From Streptomyces zagrosensis (GTDB lineage Bacteria > Actinomycetota > Actinomycetes > Streptomycetales > Streptomycetaceae), in the NCBI RefSeq assembly GCF_014203645.1, contig NZ_JACHJL010000027.1, positions 1-64,000 on the forward strand: a stretch of 64,000 nucleotides of DNA, read 5' to 3'. The notes under the pieces are model-generated. The model ran no database searches and had not been told where the DNA came from. It saw only the letters and a program-made list of their open reading frames with translations. The position numbers and the translations under genes were made by a program. This document shows, one piece after another, positions 33,708 to 42,089 of this stretch. Every line of letters begins with the position of its first letter. Within the stretch, counting starts at the first letter, position 1.

Positions 33708-34798
33708 CGTACACCGCGCGGGAGACGGGCGGCCCCCAGCCGGTCGCCACAGCAGGCGCGAACCCCGGGTCGGCGGAGCCGGACACGAGCGGTGCGACAG
33801 CCGTAAGGGCGGACAGTGTCGCGGTGGCGGGTGCGGACGGTGTCGCGGTGGCAGGTGCGGACGGTGTCGCGATGGCAGGTACGGACGGTGTCGCGATGGC
33901 AGCGGGGACCGTGCCCGGGGCTTCCGAGGCCGTGCGACGGCCGGTGCGGCTGCGCTTTGGATACGGCACCAATGGCTTTGCCGGCCACCGGCTGACCGAC
34001 GCCCTGATGGTCCTGGCCGACATCGGCTACGACGGCGTGGCCCTGACGCTCGACCATTGCCACCTCGACCCGTTCGCCCCCCAACTCGCCCGCCGTACCG
34101 CCGCACTGGCCCGCCAACTGGCGGGCCTTGGACTGGACACGGTGGTGGAGACCGGCGCCCGCTATTTGCTCGACCCGCACCGTAAGCACGCCCCCACCCT
34201 GCTTGACGACGCCCGGCAGCATCGGATCGAATATCTGACGCTGGCCGTGCGGGTCGCGGCCGACTTGGGCTCGCAGGCGGTTTCCCTGTGGAGCGGCATC
34301 CGGCCCGCCGCACTCGCGTGGCCGGTGGCCTGGGACCGGTTGGTGAGCGGCTGCGCCACAGTGGTCGAGGAGGCCGACCGCTATGGCGTGACGCTGGGCT
34401 TTGAACCCGAACCGGGCATGCTCGTGGACACTCTGGACGGCTACGACCGACTGTCCGGGCTACTTGGCCACCCCCCGTGCTTCGGGTTGACGCTGGATGT
34501 GGGCCACTGCCGGTGCCTGGAGAAGGCGACCGTGCGGGACTGCGTCCTGCGTGCGGGGCCGCGACTGGTCAACGTGCAGATCGAGGACATGCGCCGAGGC
34601 GTGCACGAACACCTGGAGTTCGGGGCCGGCGAGATCGAGTTCCCGCCGGTGCTTGTGGCTCTGCGGAGCACCGGTTACCGCGGGCTCGTCAGCGTCGAAC
34701 TGCCACGGCACAGCCACGCCGCGCCGCATACCGCCGCGGCGTCCCTCGCGTTCCTGCGGGCCGCCGCGACGGCCCCGCACACCGGGAGCCCTGCATGA
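33704..34798 (+). CDS. Sugar-phosphate isomerase/epimerase-family TIM barrel (ebo-type cluster)
   Basis: A 364-residue protein. The first about 85 residues are a low-complexity lead with four VA-V/M-AGADG-type units made by a 24-base tandem repeat; the rest is a xylose-isomerase-like TIM barrel. Metal-site candidates are GFEPEPGM (Glu), LTLDVGHCRC (Asp, His) and VNVQIEDM, ending VSVELPRHSH. AP-endonuclease-family-2 enzymes isomerise or epimerise keto sugars or cyclitols. ATG overlaps the UbiA stop (ATGA), and its stop overlaps the EboA start. The substrate may be the product of the cyclase upstream. Confidence 0.85.
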   Translation: MTYTARETGGPQPVATAGANPGSAEPDTSGATAVRADSVAVAGADGVAVAGADGVAMAGTDGVAMAAGTVPGASEAVRRPVRLRFGYGTNGFAGHRLTDALMVLADIGYDGVALTLDHCHLDPFAPQLARRTAALARQLAGLGLDTVVETGARYLLDPHRKHAPTLLDDARQHRIEYLTLAVRVAADLGSQAVSLWSGIRPAALAWPVAWDRLVSGCATVVEEADRYGVTLGFEPEPGMLVDTLDGYDRLSGLLGHPPCFGLTLDVGHCRCLEKATVRDCVLRAGPRLVNVQIEDMRRGVHEHLEFGAGEIEFPPVLVALRSTGYRGLVSVELPRHSHAAPHTAAASLAFLRAAATAPHTGSPA

Positions 34799-35790
34799 AC
34801 CTCGCCGCAGCCGCCATCGCCCCCCTGACCAGCACCACCGACGCTGCCTTCACCGATGCTGCCTTCACCGACGCCGCCGGTACCCATGGTGCCGTCACCA
34901 ATGCCGCCGACGTCAGCCTGCCCCTGCTGCGCTCCATCCTTCGCCACCGGCTCACCCCGCAAGCGGCGCGATGGCTCGCGGACGCCCTGGCCGAGGTGGC
35001 CGACGACCCGCGGGCGATGCTGCGGCGACGGTTCGCCGAGGTGGGTCGCCGCTGCGGCCGTACGCTCCTCACTGATGTAGCGCCCGCGCAAGCGGCCGGC
35101 CCCGACACCCGCCGGGCCGCGTCCGCTCCAGATGTCGCATCCCCGCCAGACACCGCGCCCGCTGCCGTACTCGCTGCCGTGCCCGATGACATGCCGGCGG
35201 CTGTGCCTGGTGCCGTGCCCGCTGTCTGTCTGGTGTGGACCGTCGATGACGCGGTGCGCACCCTGCTCCTGGCCGCCGCGCCGGCGCCGGCCACCGCCTG
35301 GGCGCACTGGGTAGCCGAGCTCTACGCGGGCGGGGACGCCGCGGAACGGCGCGGCGTCCTGCGTGCCCTCGGCTCCCTCGGCCCACCCGCGCCAGCCCAC
35401 CCGGAACACCCGAACGCCCCGAACAACCCGAACAACCCGAACGACCCGAACGTATTGAACGACCTGAACGAGCAGGGCCTGGCCCTGGTGACCGACGCGC
35501 TGCGCACGCACGACCCGCGCCTCGTGGCCGCAGCTCTCGGCCCTTACGCGGCCCGGCACCTGCCCACCCCCCGCTGGCGGCACGGCGTGCTCACCTGCCT
35601 GCACAGCGGCATCCCGCTGCGCGCCGTGGCCGACCTGACCCGCCGCGCCGACGCCGAACTGAGCCGCATGGCCGCCGCGTACGTCCGTGAGCGCCGCAGC
35701 GCCGGCCGTACGGTGCGCGCCGACGCGCTGTGGCTCGCCGACCCCACACCCGTCACCTGCCATCCCCCACCACTCGTCCCGGAGTGCTGA
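34795..35790 (+). CDS. eboA: EboA-like protein
   Basis: A 331-residue protein matching the position and helical make-up of EboA. The helical repeat-like segments are LRSILRHRLTPQAARWLADALAEV, RRGVLRALGSLG and LVTDALRTHDPRLVAAALGPYAARHLP, then HGVLTCLHSGIPLRAV. Two low-complexity insertions interrupt it: an Asp/Ala/Pro stretch (about 95-140) and an Asn-Pro run (NPNNPNNPNDPN) from a nine-base DNA repeat near 35420. EboA's biochemical role is unknown. ATG overlaps the isomerase stop, and its TGA overlaps the next ATG (TGATG). Confidence 0.8.
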   Translation: MNLAAAAIAPLTSTTDAAFTDAAFTDAAGTHGAVTNAADVSLPLLRSILRHRLTPQAARWLADALAEVADDPRAMLRRRFAEVGRRCGRTLLTDVAPAQAAGPDTRRAASAPDVASPPDTAPAAVLAAVPDDMPAAVPGAVPAVCLVWTVDDAVRTLLLAAAPAPATAWAHWVAELYAGGDAAERRGVLRALGSLGPPAPAHPEHPNAPNNPNNPNDPNVLNDLNEQGLALVTDALRTHDPRLVAAALGPYAARHLPTPRWRHGVLTCLHSGIPLRAVADLTRRADAELSRMAAAYVRERRSAGRTVRADALWLADPTPVTCHPPPLVPEC

Positions 35791-36650
35791 TGCGCCTGTT
35801 CGACCCCCACATCCACATGACCTCACGGACGACCGCCGACTATGAGGCCATGCGCGCCGCCGGCGTGCGGGCCGTCGTGGAACCGGCGTTTTGGCTGGGC
35901 CAGCCGCGGACCGGGCCCACCAGCTTCGCCGACTACTTCGACTCGCTCCTGGGCTGGGAGCCCTTCCGCGCGGCCCAGTTCGGCATTCAGCACCACTGCG
36001 CGCTGGCCCTCAACCCCAAGGAGGCGAACGACCCCAGGTGCGCCGAGGTCCTCGACGTGTTGCCGCGCTACCTGGAGAAGGACGCCGTCGTCGCGGTCGG
36101 CGAGATCGGCTACGACGCGATCACCCCGCAAGAAGATGCGGCGCTGGCCACCCAGGTGGCCATGGCGATGGAGCACGCACTGCCCGCACTGGTCCACACC
36201 CCGCACCGTGACAAGGCCATCGGCACCCGCCGCACCCTCGCGGTGCTGCGCGAGGCGGGGATCGCACCCGAGACGGTGCTCATCGACCACCTCACCGAGC
36301 TGACCGTGGCCGAGGTCGCCGACACCGGCTGCTGGATGGGGTTCTCCATCTATCCGGACACCAAGATGGACCCGCACCGGATGGTGCACGTCCTCAAGCG
36401 GTACGGAACCGACCGCATGCTGGTCAACTCCGCCGCCGACTGGGGGCGCAGCGACCCGTTGGCGACCCGCCGCACGGCCGACGCGATGCTCGCCGCCGGG
36501 TTCACCACCGACCAGGTGGACCAGGTCCTGTGGCGCAACCCGGTGGCCTTCTACGGCCAAAGCGGCCGGCTCGACCTCCCCGAAGAGACAGCCAACTCGC
36601 CCCAGGAGAGCGCCTATCTCGGCAACTCCGTGCTGCGCGGCGGCGAATAG
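35790..36650 (+). CDS. eboB: TatD-like metal-dependent hydrolase, EboB
   Basis: A 286-residue amidohydrolase-fold protein. Metal ligands fit FDPHIHMTSR (H-x-H), VGEIGYD (Glu), LVHTPHRD (His), LIDHLTEL (His) and NSAADWGRSD (Asp). TatD proteins are nucleases or hydrolases, but EboB forms its own branch found only in ebo clusters. Translation is coupled to EboA (TGATG). A 57-base gap with a new ribosome site separates it from EboE. Start and length agree with the family. Confidence 0.88.
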   Translation: MRLFDPHIHMTSRTTADYEAMRAAGVRAVVEPAFWLGQPRTGPTSFADYFDSLLGWEPFRAAQFGIQHHCALALNPKEANDPRCAEVLDVLPRYLEKDAVVAVGEIGYDAITPQEDAALATQVAMAMEHALPALVHTPHRDKAIGTRRTLAVLREAGIAPETVLIDHLTELTVAEVADTGCWMGFSIYPDTKMDPHRMVHVLKRYGTDRMLVNSAADWGRSDPLATRRTADAMLAAGFTTDQVDQVLWRNPVAFYGQSGRLDLPEETANSPQESAYLGNSVLRGGE

Positions 36651-36707
36651 CCCCCACCCGCGACCCCGGGCGGCACCGGACCCCGGGTAGGAAGGAGACC
36701 GGCCGCG

Positions 36708-37889
36708 ATGCGCCTACGCCACCCGGACGGGACCACCGTGCACCTCGCGTACTGCACCAATGTGCACCCCGCGGAAGACCTCGACGGCATCCTGCGCCAA
36801 CTCGCCACCTACGCCGCGCCCGTCCGCGAGCGCCTCGGTGCCCCCGTCCTCGGCGTGGGCCTGTGGCTGCCGTACCAGGTGGTCGGCGAGTTGACGCACG
36901 ACGCAGCGGCGCTTGACCGGCTGCGCGATGCCCTGTCCGCGCACGGACTCGAAGTCGTTACGCTCAATGGCTTCCCGTACGGCGGGTTCCATCAGCAGGT
37001 GGTCAAACGGGCCGTGTACATCCCGGATTGGAGCCACCCGGCGCGGCTGGCCTACACCCTCGACCTGGCGCACATCCTGGCCGCGCTGCTACCCGACGAC
37101 GCCGCGCGCGGCAGCATCTCCACGCTGCCCCTCGGCTGGCGCACCAGTTGGACCCCGGCCCGCCACGATCGGGCGCTACGGGCGCTCGACACGCTCGCCG
37201 CAGGCCTGGCCGACCTGCGCCACCGCACCGGCCGCACGGTCCGCGTCGGCCTCGAACCGGAGCCCGGGTGTGAGGTCGGCACCGTACGCGACGCCTGCGC
37301 ACGGCTCAACGATGTCGATGCGACCCACATCGGCGTGTGCCTTGACGCCTGCCATCTGGCCACCGACTTCGAGGACCCCGGCGAAGCGGCCCGGCACCTG
37401 GCCGCCGCCGGTCTGCCGGTGGTCAAGGCACAACTGTCGTGCGCCCTACAGGCCGACGCCCCAAACGACCCCGCCGTACGCCGGGCCTTGACCCGCTTCG
37501 CCGAACCTCGATACCTCCATCAAACCCGCGCCGGCACCGACGGCCCTCCCCGGCAGTGGGACGACCTCGATCAGGCGCTACGCACCCCCGTAGGCACCGA
37601 CGCGCAGCCCCGCCAGCCGTGGCGGGTGCACTTCCACGTCCCCTTGCACGCTCCGCCCGAGCCGCCCCTGACCTCCACACGCCCGGTCCTGGACGACACC
37701 ATCCGCACGCTGCTCGCAGGGCCGCACCCCCGCACCGACCACCTGGAGGTCGAGACGTACTGCTGGTCGGTGCTTCCCGGCGGGCACCGGCCACCCGACA
37801 CCACCACCCTCGTCACGGGCATTGCGGCCGAACTCGCCTGGGCCCGCGACCATCTGATCGACGCCGGGCTGAAGGAGACCCTCGCATGA
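36708..37889 (+). CDS. eboE: Metabolite traffic protein EboE
   Basis: A 393-residue TIM-barrel protein of the EboE type. The N-terminus LAYCTNVHPAEDLDGILRQL is characteristic, followed by GLWLPYQVV, NGFPYGGFH, VGLEPEPGCE, GVCLDACHLA (candidate metal-site Asp/His), VHFHVPLHAP and VETYCWSVLP. Ebo clusters were shown in Nostoc to be needed for moving a scytonemin precursor to the periplasm; EboE itself has no defined activity. AGGAAGGAG precedes the ATG. Its stop overlaps the ATG of the 15-codon minigene that leads into the phosphodiesterase gene. Confidence 0.9.
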   Translation: MRLRHPDGTTVHLAYCTNVHPAEDLDGILRQLATYAAPVRERLGAPVLGVGLWLPYQVVGELTHDAAALDRLRDALSAHGLEVVTLNGFPYGGFHQQVVKRAVYIPDWSHPARLAYTLDLAHILAALLPDDAARGSISTLPLGWRTSWTPARHDRALRALDTLAAGLADLRHRTGRTVRVGLEPEPGCEVGTVRDACARLNDVDATHIGVCLDACHLATDFEDPGEAARHLAAAGLPVVKAQLSCALQADAPNDPAVRRALTRFAEPRYLHQTRAGTDGPPRQWDDLDQALRTPVGTDAQPRQPWRVHFHVPLHAPPEPPLTSTRPVLDDTIRTLLAGPHPRTDHLEVETYCWSVLPGGHRPPDTTTLVTGIAAELAWARDHLIDAGLKETLA

Positions 37890-37933
37890 CACCCCACCCC
37901 ACGAGCCCCGCCGGCACCAGGCGTCACCGGTGA
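37886..37933 (+). CDS. Fifteen-codon minigene bridging two overlapping genes
   Basis: ATG at 37886 overlaps the EboE stop (ATGA), has GAAGGAG nine bases upstream, and reads MTPHPTSPAGTRRHR before its TGA at 37931-37933, which overlaps the GTG start of the next gene (GTGA). Stop/start overlaps on both sides suggest that it passes ribosomes from EboE to the phosphodiesterase gene, which otherwise lacks a ribosome site. The peptide itself may have no function. Confidence 0.45.
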   Translation: MTPHPTSPAGTRRHR

Positions 37934-39411
37934 CGGCCGCACCGCGCCCCCAACCCCTGCTCGTCCTCAACGTCGCCGGTCTCACCCCCCGCGCCCTGCG
38001 CCATATGCCGGCGCTCCGCGCGCTGGCCTGCGACACCGGCCACGGTGCGGCCCCGGCCGCCCGCCTTGACCCGGTCTTCCCCGCCCTGACCTGCTCAGTT
38101 CAGGCCAGTCTGGTCACCGGCCTGGCCCCGAGCCAGCACGGCATCGTGGGCAACGGCTGGTACTTCCGCGAGCTCGGCGAGGTACTGCTGTGGCGCCAAC
38201 ACAGCCGGCTGATCCAGGGCGAGAAGGTGTGGGAGACCGCACGACGACGCCACCCGGATTACCGCGTGGCCAATGTGTGCTGGTGGTACGCCATGGGCGC
38301 CGGCACCGACATCACCGTCACCCCGCGCCCCGTCTACCACGCAGATGGCCGCAAGTCGCCGGACTGCTACACCACCCCGCCGGCCCTGCACGACGAACTC
38401 ACCCGACGTCTTGGGCCCTTCCCGCTGTTCGACTACTGGGGGCCGCGCGCGGGCTTGACGTCCACCCGGTGGATCACCGACGCCACCGCACACATCCTGC
38501 GCACCGCCGACCCGGACCTGACCCTGGCCTATCTGCCACACCTGGACTACGCACTACAACGCCACGGCCCTCTCGGCCCGCAGGCCGTCGCCGCGGCCAC
38601 CGAACTCGACGCCACGATCGCCCCCTTGCTCGCCCTCGCCCGCGAGCGCGGGCGCACCGTGGTGGTGCTGTCCGAGTACGGCATCACCCCCGTAGACCAC
38701 CCCGTCCATATCAACCGCGCGCTACGCGAGGCGGGCCTACTGAGCGTGTACGCGCAAGCAGGCATGGAGTACCTCGACCCCTGGACCTCTCGGGCCTTCG
38801 CCGTCGCCGATCACCAGGTCGCCCACATCTACGTGGCTGATCCACACGACGTCGCCCGGGTGCGGGAGGTGGTCACCGCACTGACTGGCGTGGAACACGT
38901 CCTCGGCCCGCACGACAAGGCCGCCCACGGCATCGACCACGAGCGGGCCGGCGAACTCATCGCCGTCGCCGAGCCGACCTCCTGGTTCACCTACTACTAC
39001 TGGCTTGACGACGCGCGAGCCCCCGACTTCGCCCGCTGCGTGGACATCCACCGCAAGCCCGGCTACGACCCGGCGGAACTCTTCCTCGACCCCGGCGACC
39101 CGCTGGTCCGGCTCCGTGCCGCCGGCGCCCTGGCCCGCCGCAAGCTGGGGCTGCGCTCCACCCTGTCGGTGGTGCCGCTGGACCCCGGCTGTGTACGCGG
39201 TAGCCACGGCCGCCTCCCGGACACCGCTGACGACGCTCCCGTACTGCTGTGCTCCGAGCCCATCACCACGCCCGCGGCCCGCGACCGGTACGCCGCCACC
39301 GACCTGCCAGCCATCTTGCTGGCCCTCATGGACGCCACCGAGCCGCGGGCCGGCTTCGCGCGATGCACCACTCGCCCGCAAGCGCATGAAACGACCTCGC
39401 CGAACGGGTGA
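37930..39411 (+). CDS. Type I phosphodiesterase/nucleotide pyrophosphatase (alkaline phosphatase superfamily), ebo-cluster member
   Basis: A 493-residue alkaline-phosphatase-fold enzyme. The nucleophile Thr lies in VFPALTCSVQASLVTG; HGIVGNGWYF, YLPHLDYALQRHG (Asp, His), LSEYGITPVDHPVHIN (Glu/His) and KAAHGIDHERAG complete the two-metal site. Such enzymes hydrolyse phosphodiester or phosphate bonds; in ebo clusters this gene occupies the EboF position. No signal peptide is visible, so it may act in the cytoplasm. GTG start at 37930, fed by the overlapping minigene. C-terminal 30 residues are polar and unrelated. Confidence 0.88.
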   Translation: MTAAPRPQPLLVLNVAGLTPRALRHMPALRALACDTGHGAAPAARLDPVFPALTCSVQASLVTGLAPSQHGIVGNGWYFRELGEVLLWRQHSRLIQGEKVWETARRRHPDYRVANVCWWYAMGAGTDITVTPRPVYHADGRKSPDCYTTPPALHDELTRRLGPFPLFDYWGPRAGLTSTRWITDATAHILRTADPDLTLAYLPHLDYALQRHGPLGPQAVAAATELDATIAPLLALARERGRTVVVLSEYGITPVDHPVHINRALREAGLLSVYAQAGMEYLDPWTSRAFAVADHQVAHIYVADPHDVARVREVVTALTGVEHVLGPHDKAAHGIDHERAGELIAVAEPTSWFTYYYWLDDARAPDFARCVDIHRKPGYDPAELFLDPGDPLVRLRAAGALARRKLGLRSTLSVVPLDPGCVRGSHGRLPDTADDAPVLLCSEPITTPAARDRYAATDLPAILLALMDATEPRAGFARCTTRPQAHETTSPNG

Positions 39412-39581
39412 TCGCGAGCCGAGGCCGAGGCAACTCGGTGTTCCGCAGGGGAGAAGGCTCGCAGACACACGGCGCACCGGCCGTGGACAACTAGCCGCAG
39501 CACGGGCCGGATGACCGGTCCCGTCCGCATACAGCCACCCGCACGCCGCCGCGGTGGGTGCCAAGAGCACCGGGAGAAGCC

Positions 39582-39824
39582 ATGGTCGGAAACCTGACCG
39601 CCATCATCCAGGACCACCAGCCCGGCACCGCCGAGGCCGCAGCCCAGGCTGCCGCGGAAACCGCGCGCACGCCCGTGCTCGACATCACCCGAAAGCAACT
39701 CGACGAGATCCTCGACCTGCTCGGCGACAGCGACAGCATCCCCTTGAAGCTGGCCCTGCGTGGCACCGGCGAGACCGTCGCCACGCTGCGGCTCGAACGT
39801 GCCGCCCTCAACATCCCGCACTGA
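39582..39824 (+). CDS. Small protein preceding the split VioB-like genes
   Basis: An 80-residue soluble protein, unrecognised. An Ala/Glu-rich helix (TAEAAAQAAAETART) is followed by a helix-turn segment (LDITRKQLDEILDLLGD) and a predicted beta strand (ATLRLERAALNI). The spacing resembles small carrier or toxin-partner proteins, but no Ser attachment motif or family signature is present. GGGAGAAG precedes the ATG. It is 54 bases upstream of the VioB N-terminal-like gene and 170 bases after the phosphodiesterase gene, so it probably heads the second operon. Confidence 0.65.
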   Translation: MVGNLTAIIQDHQPGTAEAAAQAAAETARTPVLDITRKQLDEILDLLGDSDSIPLKLALRGTGETVATLRLERAALNIPH

Positions 39825-39878
39825 TACGGCGACATAAGGCCCCATCTGCCGCACACCGAGATCACCCCGGAGAAAACT

Positions 39879-42089
39879 GTGAGCGTCCTCGCCGTACCAC
39901 GTCTCTACTTCAACGGCGTCATGTCCAACAACCCGGCGACGGGCAACAACAACGACCAGTGGCCCGTCTACGACTTCCCGCACGCGGAACTGAACTGGGA
40001 CTACCTCAACGAGCAGCAGAGTGGGATCACCCCGGAGAACGTCCGGGACACCTTCCCCGTATGGGCGCGCCAGCTACGCGACTACGTGGACGAGCGCGGG
40101 CGCAAGTGGCAGCAGTGCGCCGGCGAGTGGAACTACTACGGCGACATGGGCTGGGCACTACACCACAGAGACCTGGAGACGCGGGTCACCGGCACTCAGT
40201 TGGCCCACGGCACGGGGCCCGTCACCGACGACGAGCTGGTCAAGCAGAAGGCCGTGATCGACGTCGTCGGCGATCCCTTTCCAGGTAACACCTTCCACAC
40301 CCCCGCCCGCGCGATCGACAACAACCCGGACGCGTTTTGGTGCACGAACTTCTATCTGAAGAAAATCCAGATCGGCACCGTGACAGCGCCCGAATGCTTT
40401 GTGACAGGCGAGGTGCAACCGGGCACCTATATGACCTCGCGGTGGCTGAATCTCCAGCGCAACCTCAATACCGATGGCATGCGCCAACTCGCCGGGGTCG
40501 GCGCAGCCATGCTCCAGGCATGTCTGCCCAAGGAGGAACTCCGCATCACCCAGGGCTCGTCCGTAGCGCTCCAGGCGCTCAAGGACAAGGTAGACAACGA
40601 CAGCACCGTGCGGGGGCTGATGGTGCGCTGCGTGGTGTACCTGACCCACTATTTCAACCTCGATGGCTTCGAGGACTGCAACAAGATCCCGGACCTGGGC
40701 AACCGATTCACCGCCCAGTACTCGCGGCTGGTCCGACTGTGGAACGACGAACTGGAAGCGGGCAGGGTCCCCAGCCAGAACCCGACCGTCTCCAAGGTGG
40801 TCGGCACGGTCGGCCTCTGGCACCAGGGTGAGGACGTGACCTCGGGGCCCTGCGGCAGAGTGTTGTACCCGAAGAAGAAGTTTTTCGGCTGGGCCCCGCC
40901 GCCCAGTAAGCATGAGGACCCAGTGTCCGGCTGGCTCGGGTCGGCGATGGTCGAGTGCCACAAGGCGGCCGATGGCAAGCGTTACGCCGTCATCGACCTG
41001 GGCAGCACCATTCCGGAAACGGACGGCGACGCGCTGAAGGCGCAACTGAGCAAAAAGCGGCAGAATGACGCGGAACACGGCGCCCTCGAACTGGTCCTGT
41101 CCACCGGCGGAGACAAGCTACCCGCCATTCCCTATGGCCAATACGCCAAGGCGGCCTACGAGCGAACCAGCGGCATCGTCGAGCTACTGATCCCCGATGC
41201 CGTTACCGACAAAATGTTCAACGACGCGGATCTCAGCCTCAAGGCCGCGGCGATGCCGGTGGGCGACAGCGGTGACGTCCTGACGGAGCGGGCCACCGTC
41301 GTCGAAACCGACCAGCGCAGCACCTACCTGGACGGGGACAACGTCACGATCACCCTCCACGCCAGGACCAAGGGCGCCAAGCCCACCGAGCCGACCACGG
41401 TACGGGTCGCGCAGTACATGCCCGACCCGTATCCGCCCGGCGAGAGCACGGGCGGTTGGCACCTGGTGACCCTCGGCCGCGCCCTGTCCGACTACCCGCC
41501 GGCCGTCACCTTCGAGGGAGGCGACGCGACGAGCATGGAAGTCACCCTCACGGACGGCACCGGGTCCTTCCAGATCAACCGCATCGACGACGAACAGCCC
41601 GGCTGCCCCATCCTCGTCTTCTTCCCCGGGGAGACGAAGGTCGAGGACCTGCCGGAGGAGATCGGCCCGGTGCCCAGCACCGAAGGCGGCCTGTCCACCG
41701 CGTCCGCTTCCTTTTGCTGCGTACGCGTGCTGCCCCGCGACAAGCCCGTACCTACCGAGTTCCGTACCGCGGTCAACGCATGTACGACCGACTCGGCTCG
41801 CGAACACGTCGCGTGGAAGTTCCTGTACGACCGTGTGCTGTACGTCTACGACGTGGTCTATCCCGTCATGCGCTACGTCGCCGGCCTCGACCTCGGCGAC
41901 AAGACCAGCGTGGACAAGAACATCGCGCAGATCGTGGAACTCGCGGACCCGGAACTGCGCAGCACGGACAACAGCACGCTCTACATGCCGTCCTCCCGCG
42001 AACTGTCGGAAGGCAAGTATCAGGTGATGAAGCTCTACCAGTGGCTGGTGGAAAACGGCTGGAAGAAGCTGCCGGGACAGTCCCTGTGA
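39879..42089 (+). CDS. VioB/RebD-type protein, N-terminal half only
   Basis: A 736-residue protein similar to the N-terminal half of VioB, the iminophenylpyruvate dimer synthase of the violacein route. The start VPRLYFNGVMSNNPATGNNN fits VioB's opening (FPRIHFRG-type). VGTVGLWHQGEDVTSGPCGR resembles VioB's VGVVGLWRRGEL region, and the end FLYDRVLYVYDVVYP, YMPSSRELSEGKYQVMKLY closely matches VioB just before its ferritin-like domain. That domain is absent here and appears instead as a separate gene at 43174. The role of the N-half is not established. GTG start after GGAGAA; its stop overlaps the metalloprotease start. Confidence 0.78.
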   Translation: MSVLAVPRLYFNGVMSNNPATGNNNDQWPVYDFPHAELNWDYLNEQQSGITPENVRDTFPVWARQLRDYVDERGRKWQQCAGEWNYYGDMGWALHHRDLETRVTGTQLAHGTGPVTDDELVKQKAVIDVVGDPFPGNTFHTPARAIDNNPDAFWCTNFYLKKIQIGTVTAPECFVTGEVQPGTYMTSRWLNLQRNLNTDGMRQLAGVGAAMLQACLPKEELRITQGSSVALQALKDKVDNDSTVRGLMVRCVVYLTHYFNLDGFEDCNKIPDLGNRFTAQYSRLVRLWNDELEAGRVPSQNPTVSKVVGTVGLWHQGEDVTSGPCGRVLYPKKKFFGWAPPPSKHEDPVSGWLGSAMVECHKAADGKRYAVIDLGSTIPETDGDALKAQLSKKRQNDAEHGALELVLSTGGDKLPAIPYGQYAKAAYERTSGIVELLIPDAVTDKMFNDADLSLKAAAMPVGDSGDVLTERATVVETDQRSTYLDGDNVTITLHARTKGAKPTEPTTVRVAQYMPDPYPPGESTGGWHLVTLGRALSDYPPAVTFEGGDATSMEVTLTDGTGSFQINRIDDEQPGCPILVFFPGETKVEDLPEEIGPVPSTEGGLSTASASFCCVRVLPRDKPVPTEFRTAVNACTTDSAREHVAWKFLYDRVLYVYDVVYPVMRYVAGLDLGDKTSVDKNIAQIVELADPELRSTDNSTLYMPSSRELSEGKYQVMKLYQWLVENGWKKLPGQSL

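Noticed and set aside
32457-34313. 618-codon minus-strand frame across three ebo-cluster genes
   Set aside because: It crosses gene borders and has no motif; the plus-strand genes have ribosome sites, couplings and clear families.
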